DNA of 38,640 bases from Chloracidobacterium sp. CP2_5A (GTDB lineage: Bacteria > Acidobacteriota > Blastocatellia > Chloracidobacteriales > Chloracidobacteriaceae): positions 1-38,640 of the forward strand of contig NKPT01000032.1 in NCBI GenBank assembly GCA_002254845.1, given 5' to 3'. The notes below the pieces were generated by a model that saw nothing but the letters and a program-made list of their open reading frames with translations, was not told the DNA's origin and did no database searches. A program made the translations under genes and the position numbers. Below are positions 7,522 through 15,543 of this stretch, piece by piece (positions within the stretch are counted from its first letter, which is position 1; each line of letters starts with the position of its first letter).

Positions 7522-8943
7522 ATGACCGCCATCAAGTTTGGCACCGACGGCTGGCGCGGGCGCATCGCCCGCGAGTTCACTTTTGCCAATCTCGACCGCG
7601 TCGCGCAGGCGACCGCCGAGCAATTTCTGGCGGATGGCGACGCCACGCAGCCGCTGGTTTACATCGGTTACGACCGCCGCTTTCTGGGCGAGGACTTCGC
7701 CGCGCGGGTCGCGGAAATCATGGTCGGCAATGGGCTTCAGGCGCGTATCTACGACCAGTTCGCGCCGACGCCAATGGTGTCTTACGACTGCTACATTGAG
7801 CAGGCGCGGGGCGGCATCGTCATCACAGCCAGTCACAATCCGCCGCAGTTTTCAGGCTTCAAAATCAAGCTGCCGTTCGGCGGCTCGGCCCCGCCGGAGT
7901 ACACGACGCAGGTTGAAGCGCGGCTTGACGCCAGCCCGCCGCGCGCGCAACCGCTGCGCGCGGCGCTCGCCGACGGACAGGCGGCATATGTCCCGCCATC
8001 GGAGAAATATCTGGCGCGGATGGGCGAGCTGCTTGATCTCGACCGCCTGCGCGCCTTCGATGGCGAGGTCGTGGTGGATTCGATGCATGGCGCGGGCGGG
8101 CGCTATATCGAGCGACTTCTCCAGGGCGGCAAGCTGCGCGTGACAACGCTGCGCGCCGAGCGCGATCCCTACTTTGGCGGCATTCACCCGGAGCCGATGA
8201 TGCCGCAGCTTCAGCCGCTGTGCGACGAGGTCATCCGGCGCAGGGCGCTTTTGGGTCTCGCCACCGACGGCGACGCCGACCGCGTCGGCGCGGTGGACGA
8301 CCAAGGCGGCTACCTCAACACGCACCGGATGCTGGCTATTCTGGCGCTGTATCTCATTCGCAAGCGCGGGCTGACGGGCGGCATCGCCCGGACGGTCTCG
8401 CAAAGCGTCGTGGTCAAGCGCATCGCCGAGCGGCACGGTCTGCCGACCTATGAGACGCCGGTTGGCTTCAAGCATATCGCAGCGCTGATGCGGACGCATG
8501 ACATCCTCTGCGGCGGCGAGGAGTCGAACGGTCTCGGCTGCAAGCTGCACATCCCGGAGCGGGACGGCCTTTTCAGCGGGCTGCTGTTTTTGGAAGCTGT
8601 GCAGGCGTTTGGCAAGCGGCCGTCCGAGCTGGTCGCCGACATCGCCGCCGAGTTTGGCGACTTCGCCTATGACCGGCGCGATTTGGCGCTGGATCACATT
8701 GAGCAGGGCTTGTCGCTCATCGAGCGCCTGACAGCGAATCCGCCGCCGACCATCGCCGGCTACCCGGTGCGCGAAGTCAGGACGCTCGACGGCGTGAAGT
8801 TTATCCTCGCGGATGAAAGCTGGCTGCTGTTTCGCGCATCGGGCACGGAGCCGCTGACGCGCGTCTATAGCGAGGCGACTTCGGTTGAAAAGATGTCCGC
8901 TTTGCTGAATTTCGGCGAACAACTCGCTCGCCAATCGCTCTGA
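7522..8943 (+). CDS. Phosphoglucomutase/phosphomannomutase (alpha-D-phosphohexomutase family)
   Basis: 473 aa. The enzyme moves phosphate between C1 and C6 of hexose phosphates, supplying sugar-1-phosphates for glycogen, envelope polysaccharide or nucleotide sugars. All four family signatures are present: the N-terminal IKFGTDGWRG, the phosphoserine loop TASHNP (Ser104), the magnesium loop DGDADR (Asp249, 251, 253), the sugar loop GGEESNGLG, and the phosphate-binding FRASGTEP. The frame is open 22 codons upstream into panB; ATG 7522 starts exactly at the family's N-terminus. Which sugar it prefers cannot be read from the sequence. Confidence 0.93.
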   Translation: MTAIKFGTDGWRGRIAREFTFANLDRVAQATAEQFLADGDATQPLVYIGYDRRFLGEDFAARVAEIMVGNGLQARIYDQFAPTPMVSYDCYIEQARGGIVITASHNPPQFSGFKIKLPFGGSAPPEYTTQVEARLDASPPRAQPLRAALADGQAAYVPPSEKYLARMGELLDLDRLRAFDGEVVVDSMHGAGGRYIERLLQGGKLRVTTLRAERDPYFGGIHPEPMMPQLQPLCDEVIRRRALLGLATDGDADRVGAVDDQGGYLNTHRMLAILALYLIRKRGLTGGIARTVSQSVVVKRIAERHGLPTYETPVGFKHIAALMRTHDILCGGEESNGLGCKLHIPERDGLFSGLLFLEAVQAFGKRPSELVADIAAEFGDFAYDRRDLALDHIEQGLSLIERLTANPPPTIAGYPVREVRTLDGVKFILADESWLLFRASGTEPLTRVYSEATSVEKMSALLNFGEQLARQSL

Positions 8944-8988
8944 AGGCGCGCTGGGCTTCGGCTGCCGCGCGCTTTTCTCAAGGGGAAA

Positions 8989-10416
8989 ATGGACGCGGTT
9001 TGGCTTGAATGGGCGGCGCTGATTCTCAAGGGAGCCGTGGGGCTGCTCGTTTCAGGTCATGCGTTGCTCTACAAGCGCGAAGCGCGCTCAGCGCTGCTGT
9101 GGCTGCTGGTCGTCTGGTTTCTGCCCGTCGCTGGGGCGCTGCTGTATTTGCTGATCGGCATCAATCGCCTTCAGCGGCGCGCCCAGCGGCTGCGCGCCGT
9201 CGCCGCGCTGCCGCTTCTGACCCGCGACGCTGACAACGACCAGACCGCCGCGCTGGCCACGGACGACCTCGGCGGTCTGGCGCGCTTGGTGGGGCAAGCG
9301 ACCGGACAGCCGCTTTTGGCCGGAAACCGCATCGAGCCACTGGTCAATGGCGAGCAGGCCTATCCGGCGATGCTGGAGGCGATCGCCCAGGCGGAGCGGA
9401 GCATCGCGCTGGCGACCTACATCTTTGACCGCGAAGGGATCGGCGATGCGTTTGTCAAGGCGCTGCTGGCGGCGCAGCGGCGCGGCGTGGCGACGCGCAT
9501 CCTGATTGATGATGTTTATGTCCGGCTGGTGCGCGGATCGGCGTTCAAGTTTCTCAAAGGAGCGGGGCTGCGGGTGGCGTCGTTCAATCCGCCCGTGATT
9601 CCGGCGCGCCTGCATGCGGTCAACCTGCGTAATCATCGCAAGCTGCTCATCATTGACGGTCGCGTAGGCTTTACTGGCGGCATAAACATCCATCAGCCCT
9701 ACTGGCGCCCCGATCAGCCGACGCAAGCCTTCCGCGAGCTGCACTTTCGCGTCGAGGGGCCGGTTGTTCGCCAAATGGCGGAAACCTTTGCCGACGACTG
9801 GCACTTCACCGCCAACGAGCGACTGGGGACTGATTTCTGGGGCGCGACTCCGCTTGAGCCGGTCGGCAGGGCGCTGGCGCGGGGCATCGAGGCTGGGCCC
9901 GACGAAACGCTTGAGCGTCTGCGGTGGGTGTTTTTGGGCGCGCTGAGCGTGGCGCGCCGCCGGGTGAGCATCTGGACGCCCTACTTCGTTCCCGACCAAT
10001 CCTTGCTGGCGGCGTTGAGCGCGGCCGCGCTGCGCGGCGTTGAGGTGGATATTCTCACGCCGGTGGAGAACAACCATCCGCTGGTGCAGTGGGCCGGCCG
10101 AGCGCACTACTGGCAGGTGCTTGAACACGGCGCGCGGATCTGGGAGCGTCCCGGACCCTTTGACCACAGCAAGCTTATGATCGTGGACGGGCGGTGGGCT
10201 TGCCTTGGATCGGCGAACTGGGACCCGCGCAGCTTGCGGCTCAACTTCGAGTTTAACCTGGAAGTCTATGACGACGAGCTGGCGCGCCGCTTGGATGCGC
10301 TTTTTCAAGACGCGCGCCGGGAGGCTTCCCTCGTCACGGCGGAGCAGCTTCGGGCGCAGCCGTTGCCTGCGCGCCTGCGCGATGGCGCGGCGCGACTGCT
10401 TTCGCCGATGCTATAA
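8989..10416 (+). CDS. cls: Cardiolipin synthase-like phospholipase D family protein
   Basis: 475 aa. Likely condenses two phosphatidylglycerols to cardiolipin at the membrane. Two N-terminal transmembrane helices (about residues 7-25 and 34-58) are followed by two phospholipase D HKD sites: HRKLLIID (His216) and HSKLMIVD (His393), each with the downstream GG/GSAN partner (VGFTGGINI, CLGSANWD). Length fits bacterial Cls. AAGGGG ends four bases before the ATG. It is the last gene of the run starting at yacG or panB. Other PLD-family phosphatidyltransferases are possible but less likely. Confidence 0.92.
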   Translation: MDAVWLEWAALILKGAVGLLVSGHALLYKREARSALLWLLVVWFLPVAGALLYLLIGINRLQRRAQRLRAVAALPLLTRDADNDQTAALATDDLGGLARLVGQATGQPLLAGNRIEPLVNGEQAYPAMLEAIAQAERSIALATYIFDREGIGDAFVKALLAAQRRGVATRILIDDVYVRLVRGSAFKFLKGAGLRVASFNPPVIPARLHAVNLRNHRKLLIIDGRVGFTGGINIHQPYWRPDQPTQAFRELHFRVEGPVVRQMAETFADDWHFTANERLGTDFWGATPLEPVGRALARGIEAGPDETLERLRWVFLGALSVARRRVSIWTPYFVPDQSLLAALSAAALRGVEVDILTPVENNHPLVQWAGRAHYWQVLEHGARIWERPGPFDHSKLMIVDGRWACLGSANWDPRSLRLNFEFNLEVYDDELARRLDALFQDARREASLVTAEQLRAQPLPARLRDGAARLLSPML

Positions 10417-10874
10417 GCGGCCATAAGCCGCGAGCCGCTGACCAGGCGGGTAGCGGCTTGGAGATGGCGCGCGGCAGGGCCGCCGTCCTCGGCGACCTCG
10501 CGCCTGCCGCCGCGCCTTGCGGAACGCGCGCTCCCGCGAAAAGCGACGTGAAAAGCGAGCGGATGGCAAAGCGCGCGACCAATCAGGCGTCTAACCGCGA
10601 AGCAGAAGGTCATCGGCTCGAATCCTGTTGGGCGCGCCATGGCTTCCAAAGTCGGCCGGGTCTCGCGGGGCTGACGCTTCGCGGGCTGGCGTCTCCGCGC
10701 GAGTAACGCGACGCCGGCGCGCTCCTCGCAAAAGCCCAGCGATGGCCGTCGGGCGGAAACCCATGAGGCCGCGCGAGGCATCGCCTGGCGGGGCCTCGCC
10801 TGATGGCGGTCTTGCCGCGCACGCGCCGCGTCAAGGCGACTTTTGTCAAGGCGAAGCTTACGGCGACGGTTCGC
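10417..10874. other. Convergent intergenic region cls / PLP enzyme (458 bp)
   Basis: No protein gene is supported. It contains the tRNA remnant at 10571-10639, a hairpin just after cls (AGCCGCT at 10433-10439 with AGCGGCT at 10452-10458, no T-run), and a 7-bp stem (10849-10855 with 10870-10876) that overlaps the stop codon of the minus-strand PLP enzyme. A 10-bp direct repeat GTCAAGGCGA lies around 10830-10854. The stems may act as weak bidirectional terminators. The rest, 10640-10830, shows nothing I can name. Confidence 0.5.
10571..10639 (+). pseudogene. Decayed tRNA (tRNA-Arg-like), 3' half best preserved
   Basis: The 3' end CGAATCCTGTTGGGCGCGCCA resembles bacterial tRNA-Arg 3' ends, with an encoded CCA at 10637-10639. 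T arm 10612-10628 has stem ATCGG/CCTGT with one mismatch and loop CTCGAAT where TTCGAAT is expected. A five-base variable loop AGGTC precedes it. The anticodon arm would be 10590-10606 with loop CCGCGAA (anticodon GCG, Arg), but U33 is C and two stem pairs are broken. The D arm is about eight bases too short, and only part of the acceptor stem pairs. I conclude it is not functional. It may be a decayed gene or a fragment left by recombination at a tRNA gene. Confidence 0.6.
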
Positions 10875-12080
10875 CTAAGGTCGCGCTTCCGGCGAGCGAA
10901 GCAATCGTCCGCCGGGGAAAACCGGCTGCGGCTCGACCGGCGGCGCGTCCCCCAGCGCCTGCGCCAAATCGCCAATCAGGTCGTCCGGGTGCTCCAACCC
11001 AATCGAAAGCCGCACCAAGTTCTGTGGGGCGCGCGTCCCAGGGCCCTCCGCCGAAGCGCGATGCTCAATCAAACTCTCCACCCCGCCGATGCTGGTCGCA
11101 TGGGTGAAAATGCGCGTCCGCGCTGGCAAAGCCTTCGCCGCCGCTGGGCCGTCCTTCAACGTAAACGACAGCACGCCTCCGAAGCCGCTCATCTGCCGCT
11201 TCGCTATCAGGTAGCCGGGGTTTTCCGGCAGACCCGGATACAGCGCCCGCTCAACCTTTTTGTGGGTCGCCAGAAAGCGCGCCACCTTCAGCGCCGTCTC
11301 CGACTGCGCGCGGACGCGGCACGGCAACGTCTTCAAACTGCGCTGTAAAAGCCAGCAGTCGAACGGCGACGGCGTCGCGCCCGCCACGACCTGTACGCGC
11401 CGGATGCGCTCGAAAAACTCGTCCTCCGTCTTCGTCACCACGACGCCGCCCAGCACATCGCTGTGGCCGCCCAAAAACTTCGTCGTCGAATGCACGACCA
11501 AATCCGCCCCAAACTCGAACGGTCGCTGAAGCACTGGCGTCCCCAGGGTGTTCTCCACCAGCAGACGCGCTCCCCGCGCATGGGCAATCTCGGCCACGCG
11601 CGCAATGTCCACCACCGACAACAGCGGATTGGAAGGCGTCTCGACCCACACCAGCGCTGTGGCAGGCCGCATCGCGGCCGCGATGGCTTCCGGGTCGGTG
11701 GCGTCTACAAACGTCGCCTCCAGCGCCCACGCCGCAAAGATATCTTTGAGCAACACCGCCGTGCCGTAGTAGGTGTCCTGCGCGATAACGACCTGCCGCG
11801 CCGGCGTCAGCGCCTGAAACACCGCCGCCGCCGCCGCGTTCCCCGACGCGAAGCAGGCCGCCGCCGCGCCGCCCTCCAGCGCCGCCAAGCTGGCTTCCAG
11901 CATTTGCCGATTCGGGTTGCCCTCGCGGGCGTACTCAAACCCGCGCGGACAAGCGCCCGTCGCGTCGCGCTCGTAGTTGGTCGCTAAATAAATCGGCGGC
12001 ATCACCGCGCCCGTCGCCGGATCAGGCGCCCGGCCGGCGTGGACTGCCAAGGTTTCAATCCGGCGGGCATCCTGGCTCAT
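10875..12080 (-). CDS. Trans-sulfuration enzyme family PLP-dependent protein (cystathionine gamma-synthase/lyase-like)
   Basis: 401 aa. The Cys/Met metabolism family makes or breaks thioether links (cystathionine gamma-synthase, beta- or gamma-lyase, O-acetylhomoserine sulfhydrylase). Seen: TLAVHAG at the N-terminus, YAREGNPNRQMLE, the PLP lysine in HSTTKFLGGHSDVLGG (Lys201), and the C-terminal VRLSIGLEHPDDLIGDL. The residue that normally is Asp in the VDNT motif (it holds the pyridine nitrogen of PLP) reads Glu176 here (VENT). I take the ATG at 12080 because the family N-terminus follows and GAGGAG lies ten bases before it; the longer frame overlaps the upstream gene. It follows the secreted protein gene by 40 bp. 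The exact reaction is not resolved. Confidence 0.88.
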   Translation of the reverse strand: MSQDARRIETLAVHAGRAPDPATGAVMPPIYLATNYERDATGACPRGFEYAREGNPNRQMLEASLAALEGGAAAACFASGNAAAAAVFQALTPARQVVIAQDTYYGTAVLLKDIFAAWALEATFVDATDPEAIAAAMRPATALVWVETPSNPLLSVVDIARVAEIAHARGARLLVENTLGTPVLQRPFEFGADLVVHSTTKFLGGHSDVLGGVVVTKTEDEFFERIRRVQVVAGATPSPFDCWLLQRSLKTLPCRVRAQSETALKVARFLATHKKVERALYPGLPENPGYLIAKRQMSGFGGVLSFTLKDGPAAAKALPARTRIFTHATSIGGVESLIEHRASAEGPGTRAPQNLVRLSIGLEHPDDLIGDLAQALGDAPPVEPQPVFPGGRLLRSPEARP

Positions 12081-12120
12081 CGCTGACCACTCCTCGCGCG
12101 GCTCGCTGAGAATTTTGCGG

Positions 12121-12984
12121 CTAGTTGAGAATTTTGTTGCCGGGGGTGTCTTTTTCAATGCGCGCGCCGCCGTAGTTGCGGTAGCGCACGCCGTCCCGAT
12201 CGGCGAAAAACGAATAGCGCCCATCGTAGTTGTGCCGCTTCGGGACGGCGTAAATTGCAAAATCGCGGCGATCCGGCGTCACCACAATCTCGATGACATG
12301 CCCCAGCGGCTCGCCGCCTTCCACTATCTCCAGCAGCTTGGCGACGTCGTCCCGAAACTGACCGCGCCGCATGACGAGTTCCTGAAGCGTGCCGTACCGC
12401 CCCTGGTTGTTGCGGGCAAAAACCTGCTCGACTTCCAGCAGCTTGACCAGCAAACGAGCCATCGCGTCTTCGTTTTCAGCCATTTTGATGAAAACGCCCT
12501 CTTCGCTCAGCTTGAAGAAGCTTCCGCCGTGCGCCTGCGCCAGCGCTTGCGTCTCGCGGTCGCCAATCAGCCAGCGCCCCTCGCTGCGGATGAGGCCGAC
12601 CGGGGCCGTCACCATCTGCGGGCGGCCGTTGGCGGCGACGCCGGACGGCACGACGACGAACACGGTCGCGTCGTCTCCGGTGACCGTCTCGCCGCTGGCC
12701 GTCAGCGTTTCGGGAATGCCGCCGCTGAGCTTGAGAAACTCCGGCTCTAGCTCCCCCATCTGCTGCGGCGTGAGCTTCTCAACCGCCGGGCCGCAGACGT
12801 GAAGCTGAAAGGCTTCGGCAAACTGTCGCTCGCGCAGCAGGCGGTAAAACGTCTGGACCGTCTCGGTTGGCGAGCGCGGCGCGGCGTCGCTTGGCTTAGC
12901 AGGCGACTGCGCGCCGACCGCGCCGGTCAGCCAGGCCGTCAGCCAAATCGTCAACAAGCCGTTCAGTCGCCACGATTTCGTCAT
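12121..12984 (-). CDS. Secreted protein with NTF2-like region and pilin-type globular C-terminal region
   Basis: 287 aa with a signal peptide (about residues 1-25, hydrophobic LLTIWLTAWLTGAVG then A). The first half (TVQTFYRLLRERQFAEAF, and GRWLIGDRE near residue 150) looks like an NTF2/SnoaL-like fold. The second half has the order seen in soluble parts of acidobacterial type IV pilin-like proteins: a helix with LLEVEQVFARNNQGRYGTLQEL and a beta region ending YSFFADRDGVRYRNYGG. It lacks the GFTLLE leader, so it is not itself a pilin. Function unknown; fold statements are recall, not search. The frame is open 17 codons upstream, but the ATG at 12984 starts the signal peptide. It probably shares an mRNA with asnS (54 bp upstream) and the PLP enzyme (40 bp downstream). 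Confidence 0.6.
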   Translation of the reverse strand: MTKSWRLNGLLTIWLTAWLTGAVGAQSPAKPSDAAPRSPTETVQTFYRLLRERQFAEAFQLHVCGPAVEKLTPQQMGELEPEFLKLSGGIPETLTASGETVTGDDATVFVVVPSGVAANGRPQMVTAPVGLIRSEGRWLIGDRETQALAQAHGGSFFKLSEEGVFIKMAENEDAMARLLVKLLEVEQVFARNNQGRYGTLQELVMRRGQFRDDVAKLLEIVEGGEPLGHVIEIVVTPDRRDFAIYAVPKRHNYDGRYSFFADRDGVRYRNYGGARIEKDTPGNKILN

Positions 12985-13038
12985 CCATCTCACGATTTCG
13001 TCTCCACTCAGGAGTTTCGCCCTCGGGGCCGGCAAAGG

Positions 13039-14361
13039 TTACGGCCGCAGCCGGTAGAGCATGCGCGGAAAGGGAATGGTTTCACGGACGTGCTCCAGTC
13101 CGCACAGCCAGGCGACGCACCGCTCGACGCCCATGCCGAAACCGGCGTGGGGCACCGCGCCGTACTTGCGCAGGTCAAGATACCACTCAAAGGCCTCGCG
13201 GGGCAGGTTGTGCGCGGCGAGGCGCTCCACAAGCTTGTCATACGATTGCATGCGCTGTCCGCCGCCGATGATTTCGCCGTAGCCTTCCGGGGCGAGAACG
13301 TCCATGCAAAGCGCCACCTCCGGGCGCTCTGGGTCCTCCTCCATATAAAACGCCTTCACCTGCCCCGGGTAGCGATGGACGATCACCGGGCGGTCGAACT
13401 GCTGCGCCAGGTAGGTTTCGTCCGGCGCGCCAAAGTCGCCGCCCCACGCGAAATCATGCTCCAGCTTGCCCGCGACATAGCCCTCGCGGAGCATCCTGAC
13501 CGCCTCATCGTAAGGCAGGCGCGGAAACGGCGGCGCGACGGCTTCCAGCTTGCTCGTGTCGCGCTCAAGCAGCTTCAGCTCTTCCTTCCGGCGATCCAGG
13601 ACGCGCGCCACGATAAAGCTCAGAAAACGCTCCGCCAGCGTCATCATGTCGTCCAGCGTGGCGTAGGCGACTTCCGGCTCGACCATCCAAAACTCCGTCA
13701 AGTGCCGGCGCGTCTTGGACTTCTCGGCGCGAAAGGTGGGGCCGAAGCAATAGACCTTTCCAAACGCCGCCGCCGTGGCCTCGTTGTAAAGTTGCCCGGA
13801 TTGCGCGAGATACGCCTTGCCGTCGCCAAAGTAATCCAGCTCGAACAGCGTCGTCGTCCCTTCGCAGGCGGCCGGCGTCAGGATCGGCGTGTCGGCCAAA
13901 ATGAAGCCGTCATCGTCGAGAAAGTCCCGAATGGCGCGGACAACCTCGTGCCGAACGCGCAGAATCGCGTGCTGGCGCCGCGAGCGCAGCCACAGATGGC
14001 GGTGATCCATCAAAAACTCGACCCCGTGCTCCTTGGGCGTGATCGGATAGTCCTGCGCGAGCTGGACAACCTCGATGTCGCGCGCGTCCAGCTCATAGAC
14101 GCCGGGACGCTTGGGGTGCTCGCGCGGCGTCCCCGCGACGATGACGGAAGATTCCTGCGTCAGCGCGGACGCCCGCGACCAAACATCTTCCGAAACGGCG
14201 TTTTTGGCGACGACGACCTGCGCGATGCCAGAGCCGTCCCGAACTTCGAGAAAGAGCAGCTTGCCGCTTGAGCGAGCGTTGTAGAGCCACCCCTTGACGA
14301 CGATTTCCTGTCCAAGCCAGGCGGCGAAGTCAGCAATCCGAACGTGATTCATTGACGTCAT
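13039..14361 (-). CDS. asnS: Asparaginyl-tRNA synthetase
   Basis: About 440 aa. Charges tRNA-Asn with asparagine. The N-terminal OB-fold ([25 protein letters not shown]) binds the anticodon, and the class II core shows motif 2 [16 protein letters not shown] and motif 3 [33 protein letters not shown] and [14 protein letters not shown] are typical of AsnRS rather than AspRS. Start is ATG 14361 (MTSMNHVRI) or nine bases later at 14352; neither has a Shine-Dalgarno. It diverges from folE with 66 bp between. It is first in a minus-strand run with the secreted protein and the PLP enzyme. Confidence 0.94.
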   Translation of the reverse strand: MTSMNHVRIADFAAWLGQEIVVKGWLYNARSSGKLLFLEVRDGSGIAQVVVAKNAVSEDVWSRASALTQESSVIVAGTPREHPKRPGVYELDARDIEVVQLAQDYPITPKEHGVEFLMDHRHLWLRSRRQHAILRVRHEVVRAIRDFLDDDGFILADTPILTPAACEGTTTLFELDYFGDGKAYLAQSGQLYNEATAAAFGKVYCFGPTFRAEKSKTRRHLTEFWMVEPEVAYATLDDMMTLAERFLSFIVARVLDRRKEELKLLERDTSKLEAVAPPFPRLPYDEAVRMLREGYVAGKLEHDFAWGGDFGAPDETYLAQQFDRPVIVHRYPGQVKAFYMEEDPERPEVALCMDVLAPEGYGEIIGGGQRMQSYDKLVERLAAHNLPREAFEWYLDLRKYGAVPHAGFGMGVERCVAWLCGLEHVRETIPFPRMLYRLRP

Positions 14362-14427
14362 CAGAGCGCAACGGGACAAAGTTGTGCTAGCGTGGTCGTT
14401 GCCATACACGCTTGAGCGGGACATAGC

Positions 14428-15045
14428 ATGCCGGACAACACAGAGCAAACCAAGCCTGAGACGCTTGCAGGGGGCGGCGACCTGCTGACGGCGGCGCGCG
14501 CGCTGCGGCGGATGCTGGCGACGCTGCGGCTAACGCCCGACCGCGATCCGCACCTGGAGCGCACGGCGGAAAATGTCGCCGAGTTCTGGGCCGAGTTTTT
14601 TGCGCCGTTCATTGCGGCGCAGCCGCCGCCGCCGATTTCCGCGTTTCCGGCAGGCGAAATGGCGGGGCAATTCGTCGCGGTGGGAAGCCTGCCCTTTCAC
14701 TCGCTATGCGCTCACCATTTGACGCCGTTTTTCGGCGCGGCTCATGTGGCCTACGTCCCCGACAAGCTGGGCATTGGCATTGGCGCGCCGGCCAAGCTGC
14801 TCGAATACGCCGCGCGTCGGCCGCAGCTTCAGGAGCGCCTGGCGGCGGACGTCGCCACGGCGCTCGAAGCAGCCTGTCGCCCGCGCGGGGTCGCGGTGTG
14901 CTTGGTGGCGCGCCAGATGTGTATGGAAATGCGCGGCGCGCGCGCTGAAGGCCGGGTTGAAAGCGTCGTTCTTCGGGGCTGCTTTCAGGAAGCCGCTTGG
15001 CGCGACCAATTTTTCAACTACCTCGCTCGTCAGGCGACCGACTAG
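14428..15045 (+). CDS. folE: GTP cyclohydrolase I family protein (divergent active site)
   Basis: 205 aa. FolE converts GTP to dihydroneopterin triphosphate, entry to folate and pterins. The family fold is clear: [38 protein letters not shown] and QMCMEMRG. Zinc ligands Cys94, His97 and Cys165 and the catalytic His96 are kept. By alignment to the E. coli enzyme from memory, Ser135, Lys136, Arg139 and His179 are replaced by Gly119, Ala120, Lys123 and Gln163. This suggests altered activity or a paralogue with another substrate, so the folE symbol names the family only. An acceptable but weak start region precedes ATG 14428; the next gene follows after 51 bp. Confidence 0.8.
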   Translation: MPDNTEQTKPETLAGGGDLLTAARALRRMLATLRLTPDRDPHLERTAENVAEFWAEFFAPFIAAQPPPPISAFPAGEMAGQFVAVGSLPFHSLCAHHLTPFFGAAHVAYVPDKLGIGIGAPAKLLEYAARRPQLQERLAADVATALEAACRPRGVAVCLVARQMCMEMRGARAEGRVESVVLRGCFQEAAWRDQFFNYLARQATD

Positions 15046-15096
15046 GCCGGACGGGCGTCATCCTTACCTTTACAAGTACAAGGAGTCTTGTTGCCA

Positions 15097-15528
15097 ATGA
15101 TTCGCATGCGTCATCTTTTGACTAGCTTTGTCGCGTTAGCGCTGGCGCTGGGCGCCGCGGGATGGGCGGCGACCGACCGCGCCACGGCGCAGGAACGCGC
15201 CGCCACGCCGAAACCCAAGGCGACGTGGAAAGCGCAGGAAGAGTTTCATTCCGTTTTGGCCGGCACGTTTCACCCAATGGAGGACGGCAACCTAGAGCCG
15301 ACGCGCAAGCGCGCTGACGAAATGGCCCGGAAGGCGCGGATGTGGTCGCGCTCGAAGCCGCCGAAAGGCTACGACGCCGCTAAGCTTCGCCCGCTGCTGG
15401 TCAAGCTGGAGCGCGAAGCGGCGGAGGTGGCTAAGCTCGTCGCTCGGCAGGCCGCCGACGAAGATATCAAGCAGGCGCTCAGCAAGCTCCATGACACCTA
15501 CCATGACATCGCGGGCGAGTGCCGCTAA
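15097..15528 (+). CDS. Small secreted helical protein (cytochrome c'-like bundle without haem motif)
   Basis: 143 aa. Signal peptide about residues 1-32 (LLTSFVALALALGAAGW then ATAQ). The mature part is almost all helix with repeated charged heptads: EEFHSVLAGTFHPMEDGNLEP, TRKRADEMARKARMW, LVKLEREAAEVAKLV and LSKLHDTYHDIAGECR. The order and the closing LHDTYHDIAGEC resemble the four-helix cytochrome c'/b562 type, but there is no CxxCH; only one Cys is left at the end. It may bind metal or nothing. AAGGAG at 15080-15085 with eleven bases to ATG 15097 selects that start over upstream TTG codons. Partner unknown. The carboxyltransferase gene begins 15 bp after its stop. Confidence 0.7.
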   Translation: MIRMRHLLTSFVALALALGAAGWAATDRATAQERAATPKPKATWKAQEEFHSVLAGTFHPMEDGNLEPTRKRADEMARKARMWSRSKPPKGYDAAKLRPLLVKLEREAAEVAKLVARQAADEDIKQALSKLHDTYHDIAGECR

Positions 15529-15543
15529 GTTGACGACCAGCCA

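Noticed and set aside
10305-10781. Minus-strand frame beginning with a GFEP-type peptide
   Set aside because: This peptide type arises when the opposite strand of a tRNA is translated; I used it only as support for the tRNA remnant.
12799-14271. Long open frame (490 aa) on the plus strand
   Set aside because: It lies exactly opposite asnS, is rich in Arg/Gln/Ala and shows no domain pattern; typical shadow of a GC-rich gene.
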